The notes under the pieces were generated by a model. That model ran no database searches. It was not told the origin of the DNA and saw nothing but the letters and a program-made list of their open reading frames with translations. The position numbers and the translations under genes were made by a program. This document shows, piece after piece, positions 1-6,689 of a DNA stretch of 20,813 nucleotides. This stretch comes from Rhodoferax sp. OV413 (lineage in GTDB: Bacteria; Pseudomonadota; Gammaproteobacteria; Burkholderiales; Burkholderiaceae_C), in assembly GCA_945861195.1 (NCBI GenBank), contig CAMATS010000006.1:1-20813 (forward strand), in the 5' to 3' direction. Positions within the stretch are counted from its first letter, which is position 1. Each line of letters starts with the position of its first letter.

Positions 1-63
1 GCTGAAGGGCAGGTGCGAGACTGGCGTATCGGGCTCGCGCGGGTAGGACACATCAGGATGCAT
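1..63 (-). CDS. N-terminal fragment of an unidentified protein, truncated by the window edge
   Basis: Only the first 21 codons are present. The peptide begins MHPDVSYPREP and ends at LPFS at the window edge. The start is convincing because a strong Shine-Dalgarno AAGGAG (minus strand, 70-75) lies 6 nt before the ATG at 63. The frame is open to the edge, and the start lies 32 nt after the stop of the dehydratase gene on the same strand. It is therefore probably the next gene of the leftward catabolic operon. I do not recognise the family from 21 residues. A semialdehyde dehydrogenase, lactonase or other sugar-acid enzyme would fit by context, but that is a guess. Confidence 0.6.
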   Translation of the reverse strand, partial: MHPDVSYPREPDTPVSHLPFS

Positions 64-95
64 GTTTGGCTCCTTGCCAGAGAACAGAGAGGGCC

Positions 96-1841
96 TCAAT
101 GTATCTCAGGCTCGCCCGGCGGCAGGTGCTGTCTGGCAGATTCATCATCGGGCTCCAAAAAATCAAAATCGCAGCCTTTGTCTGCCTGCTGGATATGCTT
201 GAGGTAGAGCTTGCCATAGCCCCGCGTGAACTTGACGCTTGGCGCCTGCCAGGCGGCGCGGCGCTGTGCCAGCTCGGCATCACCGATCAGCAGATCAAGC
301 CGGCGGGCCTGGACATCGATCTGGATCATGTCGCCATCGCGCACCAAGGCCAGCGGGCCGCCAATATGGGATTCCGGTGTGACATGCAAAACACAGGCCC
401 CGTAGCTGGTGCCGCTCATGCGGGCATCACTGATACGCAGCATGTCGCGCACCCCCTGCTTGAGCAGTTTTTGCGGGATCGGTAACTGACCCCATTCGGG
501 CATGCCAGGCGCGCCCTGGGGTCCGGCGCTTTGCAGCACCAAGACGCTGTTTTTATCAACATCCAAGTTCGGATCGTCGATACGCTCGGCCATGTCTTGG
601 TAGTCTTTGAACACCAGCGCAGGCCCCGTGTGCTGGCGTAAATGCGCCTCCATGGCAGCGGGTTTGATGACAGCACCATCGGGTGCCAGGTTGCCGTGCA
701 AAATGGCCAGCCCGTCGTTCGGCAGCAGGGGTTTGTCGCGCGGCAGGATGACCTCGTCGTTGTGCACCACGGCACCCGCGATGTTGTCGCCCAAGGTCTT
801 GCCAACGCAGGTGTTTTGGTTCAAATCCAGCAGGTCTGTCAAGCGGGTCAGAAAGGCCCGCAGGCCCCCTGCGTAAAAAAAATCTTCCATCAAAAACTTG
901 CCACCCGGGCGCAGGTTGGCCAGCACCGGCGTACGGCGTGCGAGTTGGTCAAAGCGGTCCAGTGTCAAACCAATGCCGGCCCGCTTGGCCATGGCAATCA
1001 GGTGCACGATGGCGTTGGTGGAGCCGCCCAGAGCCAGCACCGTGGTGACCGCATTGTCAAACGATGCGGGGGTCAAAAAATCAAGCGGCTTGATGTCCTG
1101 CCAGACCATCTCGACCACATGCTTGCCGCTCAGGCTGGCCATTTGGGCATGGCGGGAGTCGGGCGCCGGTATCGAAGCAGCCCCGGGCAGGGTCAAGCCC
1201 AGCACCTCCACCGCGCTGGTCATGGTGCTGGCAGTGCCCATGGTCATGCAGTGGCCAGGGCTGCGGGCAATACCGTCCTCGACATCCTGCCAATCCTGCT
1301 CGCTGATGTTGCCGGCACGCAGCTCGGCCCAGTATTTCCAGGTGTCGCTGCCGCTGCCCAAAGCTGCACCCTTGTAGTCGCCCCGCAGCATCGGACCGGC
1401 TGGCACAAAAATGCTCGGCAGGTTCATCGACAAGGCGCCCATCACCAAGGCTGGTGTGGTCTTGTCGCAGCCACCCATCAGCACGCAGCCATCGGCGGGG
1501 TAAGAGCGGAGCAATTCTTCAGTCTCCATCGCCAGCAGGTTGCGGTAGAGCATGGTGGTGGGTTTTTGAAACGGCTCAGACAGCGACATCGCCGGCATCT
1601 CCACCGGGAAGCCCCCTGCCTGCCACACCCCCCGCTTGACTTCCTCTACCCGCTGCTTGAAGTGGCTGTGGCAGGGGTTGATATCGCTCCAGGTGTTGAT
1701 GATGGCAATCACCGGCTTGCCCGCATAGTCGCTGCGGTGGTAGCCCATCTGCGCGGTACGCGAGCGATGCCCAAACGACCGCAAATCCTTCACCCCGTAC
1801 CACCGGTGGCTGCGCAATTCCTCAGGTTTTTTTCGTGTCAT
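96..1841 (-). CDS. IlvD/Edd-family sugar-acid dehydratase, L-arabinonate dehydratase-like
   Basis: This 581-residue protein belongs to the Fe-S cluster-dependent IlvD/Edd dehydratases, which convert aldonic acids to 2-keto-3-deoxy acids in the cytoplasm. Three cluster cysteines are visible: C57 in NPCHSH, C125 in GGCDKT and C198 in GHCMTMG. K127 in GCDKT is the candidate carbamylated Mg ligand, and SDARMSGTSYG near residue 475 carries the candidate catalytic serine. The spacing is a constant two residues short of the C59/C127/C200 pattern I recall for Rhizobium L-arabinonate dehydratase, so a pentonate or hexonate dehydratase is much likelier than the branched-chain amino acid enzyme. The ATG at 1841 is preferred over the TTG one codon earlier. 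No normal ribosome binding site precedes it, because a palindromic element ends 5 nt upstream. Substrate (arabinonate, xylonate, fuconate or galactonate) is unresolved. Confidence 0.9.
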   Translation of the reverse strand: MTRKKPEELRSHRWYGVKDLRSFGHRSRTAQMGYHRSDYAGKPVIAIINTWSDINPCHSHFKQRVEEVKRGVWQAGGFPVEMPAMSLSEPFQKPTTMLYRNLLAMETEELLRSYPADGCVLMGGCDKTTPALVMGALSMNLPSIFVPAGPMLRGDYKGAALGSGSDTWKYWAELRAGNISEQDWQDVEDGIARSPGHCMTMGTASTMTSAVEVLGLTLPGAASIPAPDSRHAQMASLSGKHVVEMVWQDIKPLDFLTPASFDNAVTTVLALGGSTNAIVHLIAMAKRAGIGLTLDRFDQLARRTPVLANLRPGGKFLMEDFFYAGGLRAFLTRLTDLLDLNQNTCVGKTLGDNIAGAVVHNDEVILPRDKPLLPNDGLAILHGNLAPDGAVIKPAAMEAHLRQHTGPALVFKDYQDMAERIDDPNLDVDKNSVLVLQSAGPQGAPGMPEWGQLPIPQKLLKQGVRDMLRISDARMSGTSYGACVLHVTPESHIGGPLALVRDGDMIQIDVQARRLDLLIGDAELAQRRAAWQAPSVKFTRGYGKLYLKHIQQADKGCDFDFLEPDDESARQHLPPGEPEIH

Positions 1842-1846
1842 CAATT

Positions 1847-1917
1847 TAATTGGGGTCAGATTCCAATTATTTCTCCAAGTTTGAAATGTAAATTTAATTG
1901 GAATCTGACCCCAATTA
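1847..1917. repeat. REP/MITE-like 71-bp palindromic element
   Basis: A perfect 23-bp inverted repeat (arms 1847-1869 and 1895-1917, separated by 25 nt) starts TAATTGGGGTCAGATTCC. Each arm is itself a small hairpin, because TAATTGG at one end pairs with CCAATTA at the other. The element is A+T-richer than the genes around it. It fills nearly the whole 78-nt junction between the uronate dehydrogenase stop (1920) and the dehydratase start (1841). Without it those two genes would be about 7 nt apart. From memory this motif family is widespread in betaproteobacterial genomes near IS200-like/REP-associated transposases, but no transposase is in the window. It could be a REPIN-like repeat, a miniature mobile element, or a transcriptional attenuator. 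Confidence 0.85.
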
Positions 1918-1919
1918 GT

Positions 1920-2711
1920 TCAGTTGAAGGGACCGAGTTTGACGAAGGCGCCGCCTTGGTAGATGCGGGCGGGGTCGTCTGGCGGCAGCGGGCTTTGCTG
2001 TTCGCGTTCGGCGCGGAAGGGTTCGGAGCTGTCTTGGGGTATGAAGCCCAGGTGGGCGGCGCGGGCATTTGTCCACCAAGGGTCGCGGTTGTCTGACATG
2101 CCGTAGACGATGGTGTGCGCCAGTTGTGGCGCGAACAGGCAGCAGCGAATCAATTCGGTCAGGTCGCGGTAGCTCATCCAGGTGTGCAGCATGCGCCGGT
2201 CTTTGGGTTCGGGAAAGGCCGAGCCAATCCGCAGACTGGCGCTCTGTATGCCGTAGCGGTCCCAATAAAACTGGGCTACATCTTCGCCAAACGACTTGGA
2301 CAGGCCGTAATAGGTGTCGGGCCGGCGGCTGCAATCGGTGGCCAAAAACTCGTCCTGCCGATGAAAGCCCACCACATGGTTGGAGCTGGCAAACACCACC
2401 CGCTCGACGCCGTGGCGGCGCGCCCCTTCGTAGACATGCAACACGCCTTTGATGTTGGCTTCGACGATGGCCTCAAAAGAATGCTCGTTGGCCAAGCCGC
2501 CGAGGTGGACGATGGCCTGGCAGCCTTGCGCCAAGCGGTCAACCGCCTGTTTGTTGGCCAGATCGCAGACCTCAAGCTCTTCGCCGGCCTCGGCCGGCGC
2601 CATGGCGGAGATGTCAGACAAGCGGATGTGCTGGACATAGGGGCGCAGGCTGCTGCGCAGGTGGCGGCCGAGGTTGCCGGCGGCTCCGGTGAGTAACAGG
2701 CGTGAGATCAT
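1920..2711 (-). CDS. udh: Uronate dehydrogenase-like NAD-dependent oxidoreductase
   Basis: This 263-residue extended SDR is close in length and motifs to Agrobacterium uronate dehydrogenase (about 265 aa). That enzyme oxidises D-galacturonate or D-glucuronate with NAD to the aldarolactone. Visible features are the Rossmann motif TGAAGNLG (residues 8-15), HLGG (69-72), the family-typical ASSNHVVG (108-115), the catalytic YGLSK (Y135, K139), RIGSAFPEP (161-169) and a WW pair followed by an LGF segment near the C-terminus. The start at 2711 follows AAGGTG a few bases upstream. It lies 37 nt after the GntR regulator gene and just before the palindromic element and the dehydratase. The call fits the aldarate dehydratase-like enzyme on the divergent arm. 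Another sugar-acid or lactone-forming dehydrogenase remains possible. Confidence 0.82.
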   Translation of the reverse strand: MISRLLLTGAAGNLGRHLRSSLRPYVQHIRLSDISAMAPAEAGEELEVCDLANKQAVDRLAQGCQAIVHLGGLANEHSFEAIVEANIKGVLHVYEGARRHGVERVVFASSNHVVGFHRQDEFLATDCSRRPDTYYGLSKSFGEDVAQFYWDRYGIQSASLRIGSAFPEPKDRRMLHTWMSYRDLTELIRCCLFAPQLAHTIVYGMSDNRDPWWTNARAAHLGFIPQDSSEPFRAEREQQSPLPPDDPARIYQGGAFVKLGPFN

Positions 2712-2748
2712 GAATACACCTTGGTGGGTTGGTCAGGAAAAAGCCGAG

Positions 2749-3441
2749 TCAGCTGCCAAACATACGGCGGCGGGTGTTTTCAAGGTGCCGCCGCATGGCC
2801 GCCTCAGCCGCTGTGCTGTCGTGCTGCAGGATGGCCTCGACCACGGCCACATGTTCGGCCTGAACGCCGATCAGGCGCTCATGACTTTTGCTGAGCGAGA
2901 ACCGTCGCAGCAGGTCCATGCCAAACACCACATGGGACTCGATACTGGCAATGACAGAGACAAAAAACTGGTTTTTGCTGGCCCGGGCGATGGCCAGGTG
3001 AAAACCGAAATCCTCCTGCACGCCCAGGCTGTTTTGGCTCACAGCGGTCTGCAGCAGGGCGAGTTCAGCCTGAATCTGCGCCAGGTCTGCCTCATCGGCC
3101 ATTTCTGCTGCCAAAGCCGCCGCCCCGCCCTCGATGACGATGCGAAATTCCAGGCAACGCCGTACATCGGAGAGTGACTCCAGTGGCATGAAGCGGGGTA
3201 AATCGGGGTCTGGCCGGCGCGTGACAAAGGTGCCTGCGCCTTGGCGGCTGGCGATGATGCCGTCGGCCCGCAGGCGCGACAGGGCTTCGCGCACGGTTGG
3301 CCGAGAGGTCTTGAACTGGTCTGCAATGGCCTGTTCGGTCGACAGCCTGTCGCCCTCTTGCAAGTCGCCCTGGATGATCAGCGCCAGCAGCTCCCGGTAA
3401 ACCCGGTCTGCCAGTCCTTCTGTGGCGCGGAGCTGCGTCAT
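2749..3441 (-). CDS. GntR-family transcriptional regulator, FadR subfamily
   Basis: This 230-residue regulator has an N-terminal winged helix-turn-helix (about residues 8-76, with LSTEQAIADQF, SRPTVREALSRL and the wing RQGAGTFV). An FCD ligand-binding domain follows (about 90-225). The FCD metal-binding pattern appears intact: D144 and H148 in EDFGFH, H197 in AEHVAVV and H219 in RRHLENT. Such proteins usually repress neighbouring catabolic genes and release DNA on binding a carboxylic-acid effector, here probably a sugar acid or pathway intermediate. It sits in the leftward operon 15 nt after the DapA-like gene. Two TTGTC-N-GACAA-like palindromes in the divergent promoter region (4423-4433 and 4541-4551) are its natural candidate operators, so it may control both arms and itself. 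Confidence 0.93.
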   Translation of the reverse strand: MTQLRATEGLADRVYRELLALIIQGDLQEGDRLSTEQAIADQFKTSRPTVREALSRLRADGIIASRQGAGTFVTRRPDPDLPRFMPLESLSDVRRCLEFRIVIEGGAAALAAEMADEADLAQIQAELALLQTAVSQNSLGVQEDFGFHLAIARASKNQFFVSVIASIESHVVFGMDLLRRFSLSKSHERLIGVQAEHVAVVEAILQHDSTAAEAAMRRHLENTRRRMFGS

Positions 3442-3456
3442 GGCATCGTGCGCTCG

Positions 3457-4377
3457 TCAGGCAGCAGTCTCAGATGCCAGCAGGCGCCGGGCCGTGGCTT
3501 CGATCTGCCCCATCATCTCGGCCGGTGAGGCGCTCAGCAGAGGCAGCTGCGGCCCCATGTCGGCAATCCCGCACAGGCTGACCGCGTCATGCAGCACACG
3601 AATCAGAGACACCGAGTCGCGCAGGGTCTCCAGCGGCAAGAAGCGAGCGTGCAGCGGCTGGGCGCTGGCGATGTCTGAGCCCTGCAGGGCGCGCAGCAGG
3701 GCGCTGCAGGAGTTTGGCGCGATGCAGCCAGAGCCGGTGGTGAAAGACGCCATGCCAAACCGCCCCACATGCGATAAAACCGGGCGCTCGCCCATGCCGC
3801 TGACCACGCGCTGGGCTGAAATCCGCTCGAGCATGGCCTGCAAAAAAGGGTCGGTATCAGGGTCGCTGCGCGGGATGGCGTATTTGACGCACAGCACCAA
3901 GCCGTCAGCCACCAGGCGCTCGAGTCGGTCGAGGTCGATGTACTGCTCGCTCTTGATGTACAGGGTCACAGGTATGCCGGCGATGTCGACAAACCGCGCG
4001 ATGCCCTCGGCCACGCCTTCGGAAGTGCTCAGGCCCTGCATGGGCAGCACCATGGCGGTCTGGTAGCCCGAATCGCGCAGCATGGGCGCCTGCTCGATCA
4101 TCTTGCCAAAGTCTGGTCCCACCGAGGGTATGACCCGGGTTTGCGGTCCGGCAGCGTCGGCCAACAAGTCCAGCAGGGCGGGGTATTCGCGCAGCGGCAT
4201 GTGGTACAGGTTGGCGTTGCCGCCATACAGCAGGGTGCGGATGCCGCCGGCCTCGATGTGTTTGATCAAGCGCCGGTTGGGCGCCTCTGCGATGCTCAGG
4301 TCTGCCTGCCTGGCCAGCGGCGGCACCGCCAGCACCGATTCGGCAAGCTCATGGAGGTGCAGCGCGGAAGTTTTCAT
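3457..4377 (-). CDS. DapA/DHDPS-family lyase or dehydratase acting on a keto-deoxy sugar acid
   Basis: This 306-residue TIM-barrel protein belongs to the dihydrodipicolinate synthase/N-acetylneuraminate lyase family. These enzymes form a Schiff base with a 2-keto acid. The candidate Schiff-base lysine is K165 (LCVKYAIPR) and the proton-relay tyrosine is Y140 (TLYIKSEQY). The loop that normally reads GTTGE or GTGGE is here YGGNANLYH (51-59), so this is not a canonical DapA. Context suggests dehydration and decarboxylation of 5-keto-4-deoxyglucarate, dehydration of 2-keto-3-deoxy-L-arabinonate, or an aldol cleavage. The ATG at 4377 is preferred over an in-frame TTG at 4401, since neither has a strong ribosome binding site. 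It is the first gene of the leftward operon and diverges from the importer operon. Confidence 0.85.
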   Translation of the reverse strand: MKTSALHLHELAESVLAVPPLARQADLSIAEAPNRRLIKHIEAGGIRTLLYGGNANLYHMPLREYPALLDLLADAAGPQTRVIPSVGPDFGKMIEQAPMLRDSGYQTAMVLPMQGLSTSEGVAEGIARFVDIAGIPVTLYIKSEQYIDLDRLERLVADGLVLCVKYAIPRSDPDTDPFLQAMLERISAQRVVSGMGERPVLSHVGRFGMASFTTGSGCIAPNSCSALLRALQGSDIASAQPLHARFLPLETLRDSVSLIRVLHDAVSLCGIADMGPQLPLLSASPAEMMGQIEATARRLLASETAA

Positions 4378-4404
4378 GGGTAAGAGCAGCCTAGGCCGCA
4401 AAGA

Positions 4405-4433
4405 TGTATGACGAATTTACAGTTGCCTGACAA
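4405..4433 (-). promoter_or_regulatory. Candidate promoter of the leftward operon
   Basis: Read on the minus strand, a TTGTCA -35-like hexamer (4433-4428) is followed after 17 nt by CATACA (4410-4405), a weak -10. This would place the transcript start roughly 20 nt before the ATG at 4377. The -35 lies inside the palindrome at 4423-4433, which suits repression by the GntR protein. Assigned by motif match and position only. Confidence 0.4.
4423..4433. promoter_or_regulatory. Candidate GntR operator O1
   Basis: TTGCCTGACAA differs at one base from TTGTCTGACAA, the reverse complement of the perfect site at 4541-4551. The 5-1-5 palindrome with GAC/GTC half-sites resembles operators of FadR-subfamily GntR regulators. 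It overlaps the candidate -35 of the leftward operon. Confidence 0.6.
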
Positions 4434-4525
4434 TTTAGCACCATTATTTCTTGGTTGCAAGTGCTATGTGCTCGGTTTTTGAAACTTATTTGGCCGATCT
4501 AGGGTTTCTACTGAGTCAAAAAGTC

Positions 4526-4554
4526 TTGACACTCCGTTTATTGTCAGACAAAGT
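4526..4554 (+). promoter_or_regulatory. Candidate promoter of the importer and catabolic operon
   Basis: A perfect TTGACA -35 (4526-4531) is followed after 17 nt by CAAAGT, a poor -10. The expected -10 region coincides with the operator-like palindrome at 4541-4551. This would leave an mRNA leader of roughly 85 nt before the binding-protein start at 4646. The weak -10 might imply an activator or a different spacing. Confidence 0.42.
4541..4551. promoter_or_regulatory. Candidate GntR operator O2
   Basis: TTGTCAGACAA is a perfect 5-1-5 palindrome in the divergent control region, 118 bp from the near-identical site at 4423. It sits between the candidate -35 and the start of the rightward operon. 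It is probably bound by the FadR-type regulator encoded at 2749-3441, although no binding data can be read from sequence. Confidence 0.62.
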
Positions 4555-4645
4555 TCGTCTGTTGGCTGGCCGGCTCAATTGCCAGTTGGCCAAGCCGCCA
4601 AATCCGGCTGACAGTTATTTTTTCAAACCTTGTTGGAGTACAGAC

Positions 4646-6601
4646 ATGAAGTCATCCCCCCGTTCATCAAGCCCCCGCAGCCCCGGGCGCCGGCAGGTTC
4701 TCAAAGGCTTTGCCGGGGCTGTCACCCTGGCCGGAGTAGGCAGCGCAGCCTGGGCGCAAGCCGGCAAAGAGGCGCCGGCTTTGGCCAAGTTGGTGAGCGA
4801 AGGCAAATTGCCGGCGCTGGCGCAGCGTTTGCCATCGGCCCCACTGGTCGTTCAGGCTGAAAAAGTGGGCACCTACGGCGGCGCCCTGCGGCGCGGCCTG
4901 CGCGGCAGCTCCGACCACAACGGCATTTTGCGCATGGTCGGTAACCAGGGCCTGGTGCGCTGGAATCTGGCGTTCACTGAGGTGCTTCCCTGTGTCGCAT
5001 CCAAGTGGGATGTCAATGCCAACTCCACCGAGTTCACCTTCACCCTGCGCCCCGGCATGAAGTGGTCGGACGGCAAACCGTTCAGTGCCGATGACATTGT
5101 TTTTTCGATCGAGGACTGTGCCAAAAACACCGAGCTGTACAAATCAGTGCCCTCGACCCTGGTGATCGCCAACAAGCCAGCGGTGGTGACCAAGGTCAAC
5201 GACACCACGGTGAAGTTCACCTTTGCCACGCCCTATGCCTTGTTTTTGGAGCAACTCGCCACACCGCTGGGCCAGTACCCGACACTGTTTCCCAAGCACT
5301 ATTGCAGCCAGTTTCACCCCAAGTACAACTCCAACGTGGCGGCGCTTGCCAAGGCGGCCAATATGTCCGACTGGGCTTCCCTGTTCCGCAACAAATGCGG
5401 CGACATCGAAATCCCGTCGCGCTGGGGCAATGTGGACAAGCCCACGCTGGACCCCTGGGTGGTGACCGAGGCCTATTCAGGCGGGGTCACCCGGGTGGTG
5501 ATGGAGCGCAACGCTTATTTTTGGCAGGTTGACCAGACCGGTCAACAACTGCCCTACATCGACCGACTGAACTTCGGCATTGCCCAAGATGTCGAGTCGC
5601 TGATGCTCGATGCCCTGTCGGGCAAGCTCGACATCCAAGAGCGGCACATTGACTCTTTGCAAAACAAGCCTACCCTGTCGCAAAACATGCAAAAAGGCGG
5701 CTACCGCTTGGTCGAGTTGGTGGCTTCCGGCGCACAGCAGGTGCAGATTTACCTGAACATGACCCACAAAGACCCCAAGATGCGCGACATGTTTGCCAAC
5801 AAGGAGTTCCGGCAGGCCCTCTCCTTGGGCATCAACCGCAAGGAAATCATCGATCTGGTCTACCTCGGGCAGTCCGAGCCCTTTCAAACCGGCCCGCGGC
5901 CGGGGCACCCCTGGTTCAATGAAAAACTCGCCACGCAATTCACCAAACACGATCCCAAGTCGGCCAACGACATACTCGATCGTATTGGCTATAGCAAGCG
6001 GGACGCACAAAAGTTCCGGCTGCGCCCGGACGGCCAAAGGGTGTTTTTCTCTATCGATGTGATTCCCACCCTCTACCCCGATGCGGTTGACAGCCTGGAG
6101 CTGGTCAAGCGCCACTGGGCCGAAATCGGGGTGGACATGAAGGTCAACACCATCGAGCGGGCCCTCTACTACACCCGCGGCGACAGCAACGAGCATGACG
6201 CCGCCACCTGGCCGGGCCCGGGCGGGCTGGACCCTATGCTCGATGCCCGTGACTATTTTGCCCAGCACACCCAGGGCTCGCGCTACGGATTGCCCTGGAC
6301 CCAGTGGTATGTGTCAGGTGGCAAGGACGGCCAAGAGCCGCCGGCCAACCAAAAGCAGCGCATGAAGCTCTACGATGATGCCCGTGCCACGGCCGACTTG
6401 AAAAAGCGTGGCGAGTTGATGAAGCAGGTGTTCGATTTATGCGCCGACGCCTTTGAGACCATTGGCGTGTGCTTGGCAGTCAACACCTTCGGCATTGTCA
6501 AGAACAATTTGCAAAATGTGCCCAAAAGCTATCCCAATGCCTGGGCCTGGCCCAATCCTGCCCCAGCCTTGCCGCAGCAGTTCTTCTTTACCCGGACCTA
6601 A
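4646..6601 (+). CDS. Tat-exported family 5 (Dpp/Opp-type) ABC substrate-binding protein
   Basis: This 651-residue periplasmic receptor belongs to SBP_bac_5. The ATG at 4646 is chosen because GGAG lies 8 nt upstream and because the first residues form a twin-arginine signal. R15-R16 occur in GRRQVLKGF, followed by a hydrophobic stretch and AWAQ near residue 38. A longer frame reaching back to 4451 would bury this signal. Typical SBP_bac_5 segments include FTLRPGMKWSDGKPFSADD and EFRQALSLGINRKEI. Binding proteins of this family carry peptides, opines, nickel or oligosaccharides. The downstream sugar-acid genes suggest a uronate- or aldonate-containing ligand rather than a peptide. It is the first gene of the rightward operon. 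A hairpin after its stop may keep its transcript more abundant than the permease genes. Confidence 0.92.
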   Translation: MKSSPRSSSPRSPGRRQVLKGFAGAVTLAGVGSAAWAQAGKEAPALAKLVSEGKLPALAQRLPSAPLVVQAEKVGTYGGALRRGLRGSSDHNGILRMVGNQGLVRWNLAFTEVLPCVASKWDVNANSTEFTFTLRPGMKWSDGKPFSADDIVFSIEDCAKNTELYKSVPSTLVIANKPAVVTKVNDTTVKFTFATPYALFLEQLATPLGQYPTLFPKHYCSQFHPKYNSNVAALAKAANMSDWASLFRNKCGDIEIPSRWGNVDKPTLDPWVVTEAYSGGVTRVVMERNAYFWQVDQTGQQLPYIDRLNFGIAQDVESLMLDALSGKLDIQERHIDSLQNKPTLSQNMQKGGYRLVELVASGAQQVQIYLNMTHKDPKMRDMFANKEFRQALSLGINRKEIIDLVYLGQSEPFQTGPRPGHPWFNEKLATQFTKHDPKSANDILDRIGYSKRDAQKFRLRPDGQRVFFSIDVIPTLYPDAVDSLELVKRHWAEIGVDMKVNTIERALYYTRGDSNEHDAATWPGPGGLDPMLDARDYFAQHTQGSRYGLPWTQWYVSGGKDGQEPPANQKQRMKLYDDARATADLKKRGELMKQVFDLCADAFETIGVCLAVNTFGIVKNNLQNVPKSYPNAWAWPNPAPALPQQFFFTRT

Positions 6602-6616
6602 AGTCTTGCAAGGGGT

Positions 6617-6642
6617 GGCAGGCGCCGAGTTTGGCGCCTGCC
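6617..6642 (+). promoter_or_regulatory. GC-rich stem-loop between binding-protein and permease genes
   Basis: A perfect 10-bp inverted repeat, GGCAGGCGCC and GGCGCCTGCC, is separated by a 6-nt loop and starts 15 nt after the binding-protein stop. No T-run follows, so it is not a standard intrinsic terminator. Such hairpins often protect the upstream mRNA or attenuate downstream expression in ABC importer operons. That role is inferred here. Confidence 0.65.
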
Positions 6643-6689
6643 CAAGAGCGCTTGTCTAACGGGCGCCAGTCCTCCAGAAAATTCACTGC

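Noticed and set aside
642..2096. Long plus-strand open frame of 484 codons opposite the dehydratase gene
   Set aside because: It lies antisense to a clearly conserved IlvD/Edd enzyme and runs through the palindromic element into the dehydrogenase gene. It has no recognisable domain and is a high-GC antisense shadow.
4451..4645. N-terminal extension of the family 5 binding protein back to 4451
   Set aside because: It would bury the twin-arginine signal and would translate the operator and promoter region. The ATG at 4646 has a good Shine-Dalgarno.
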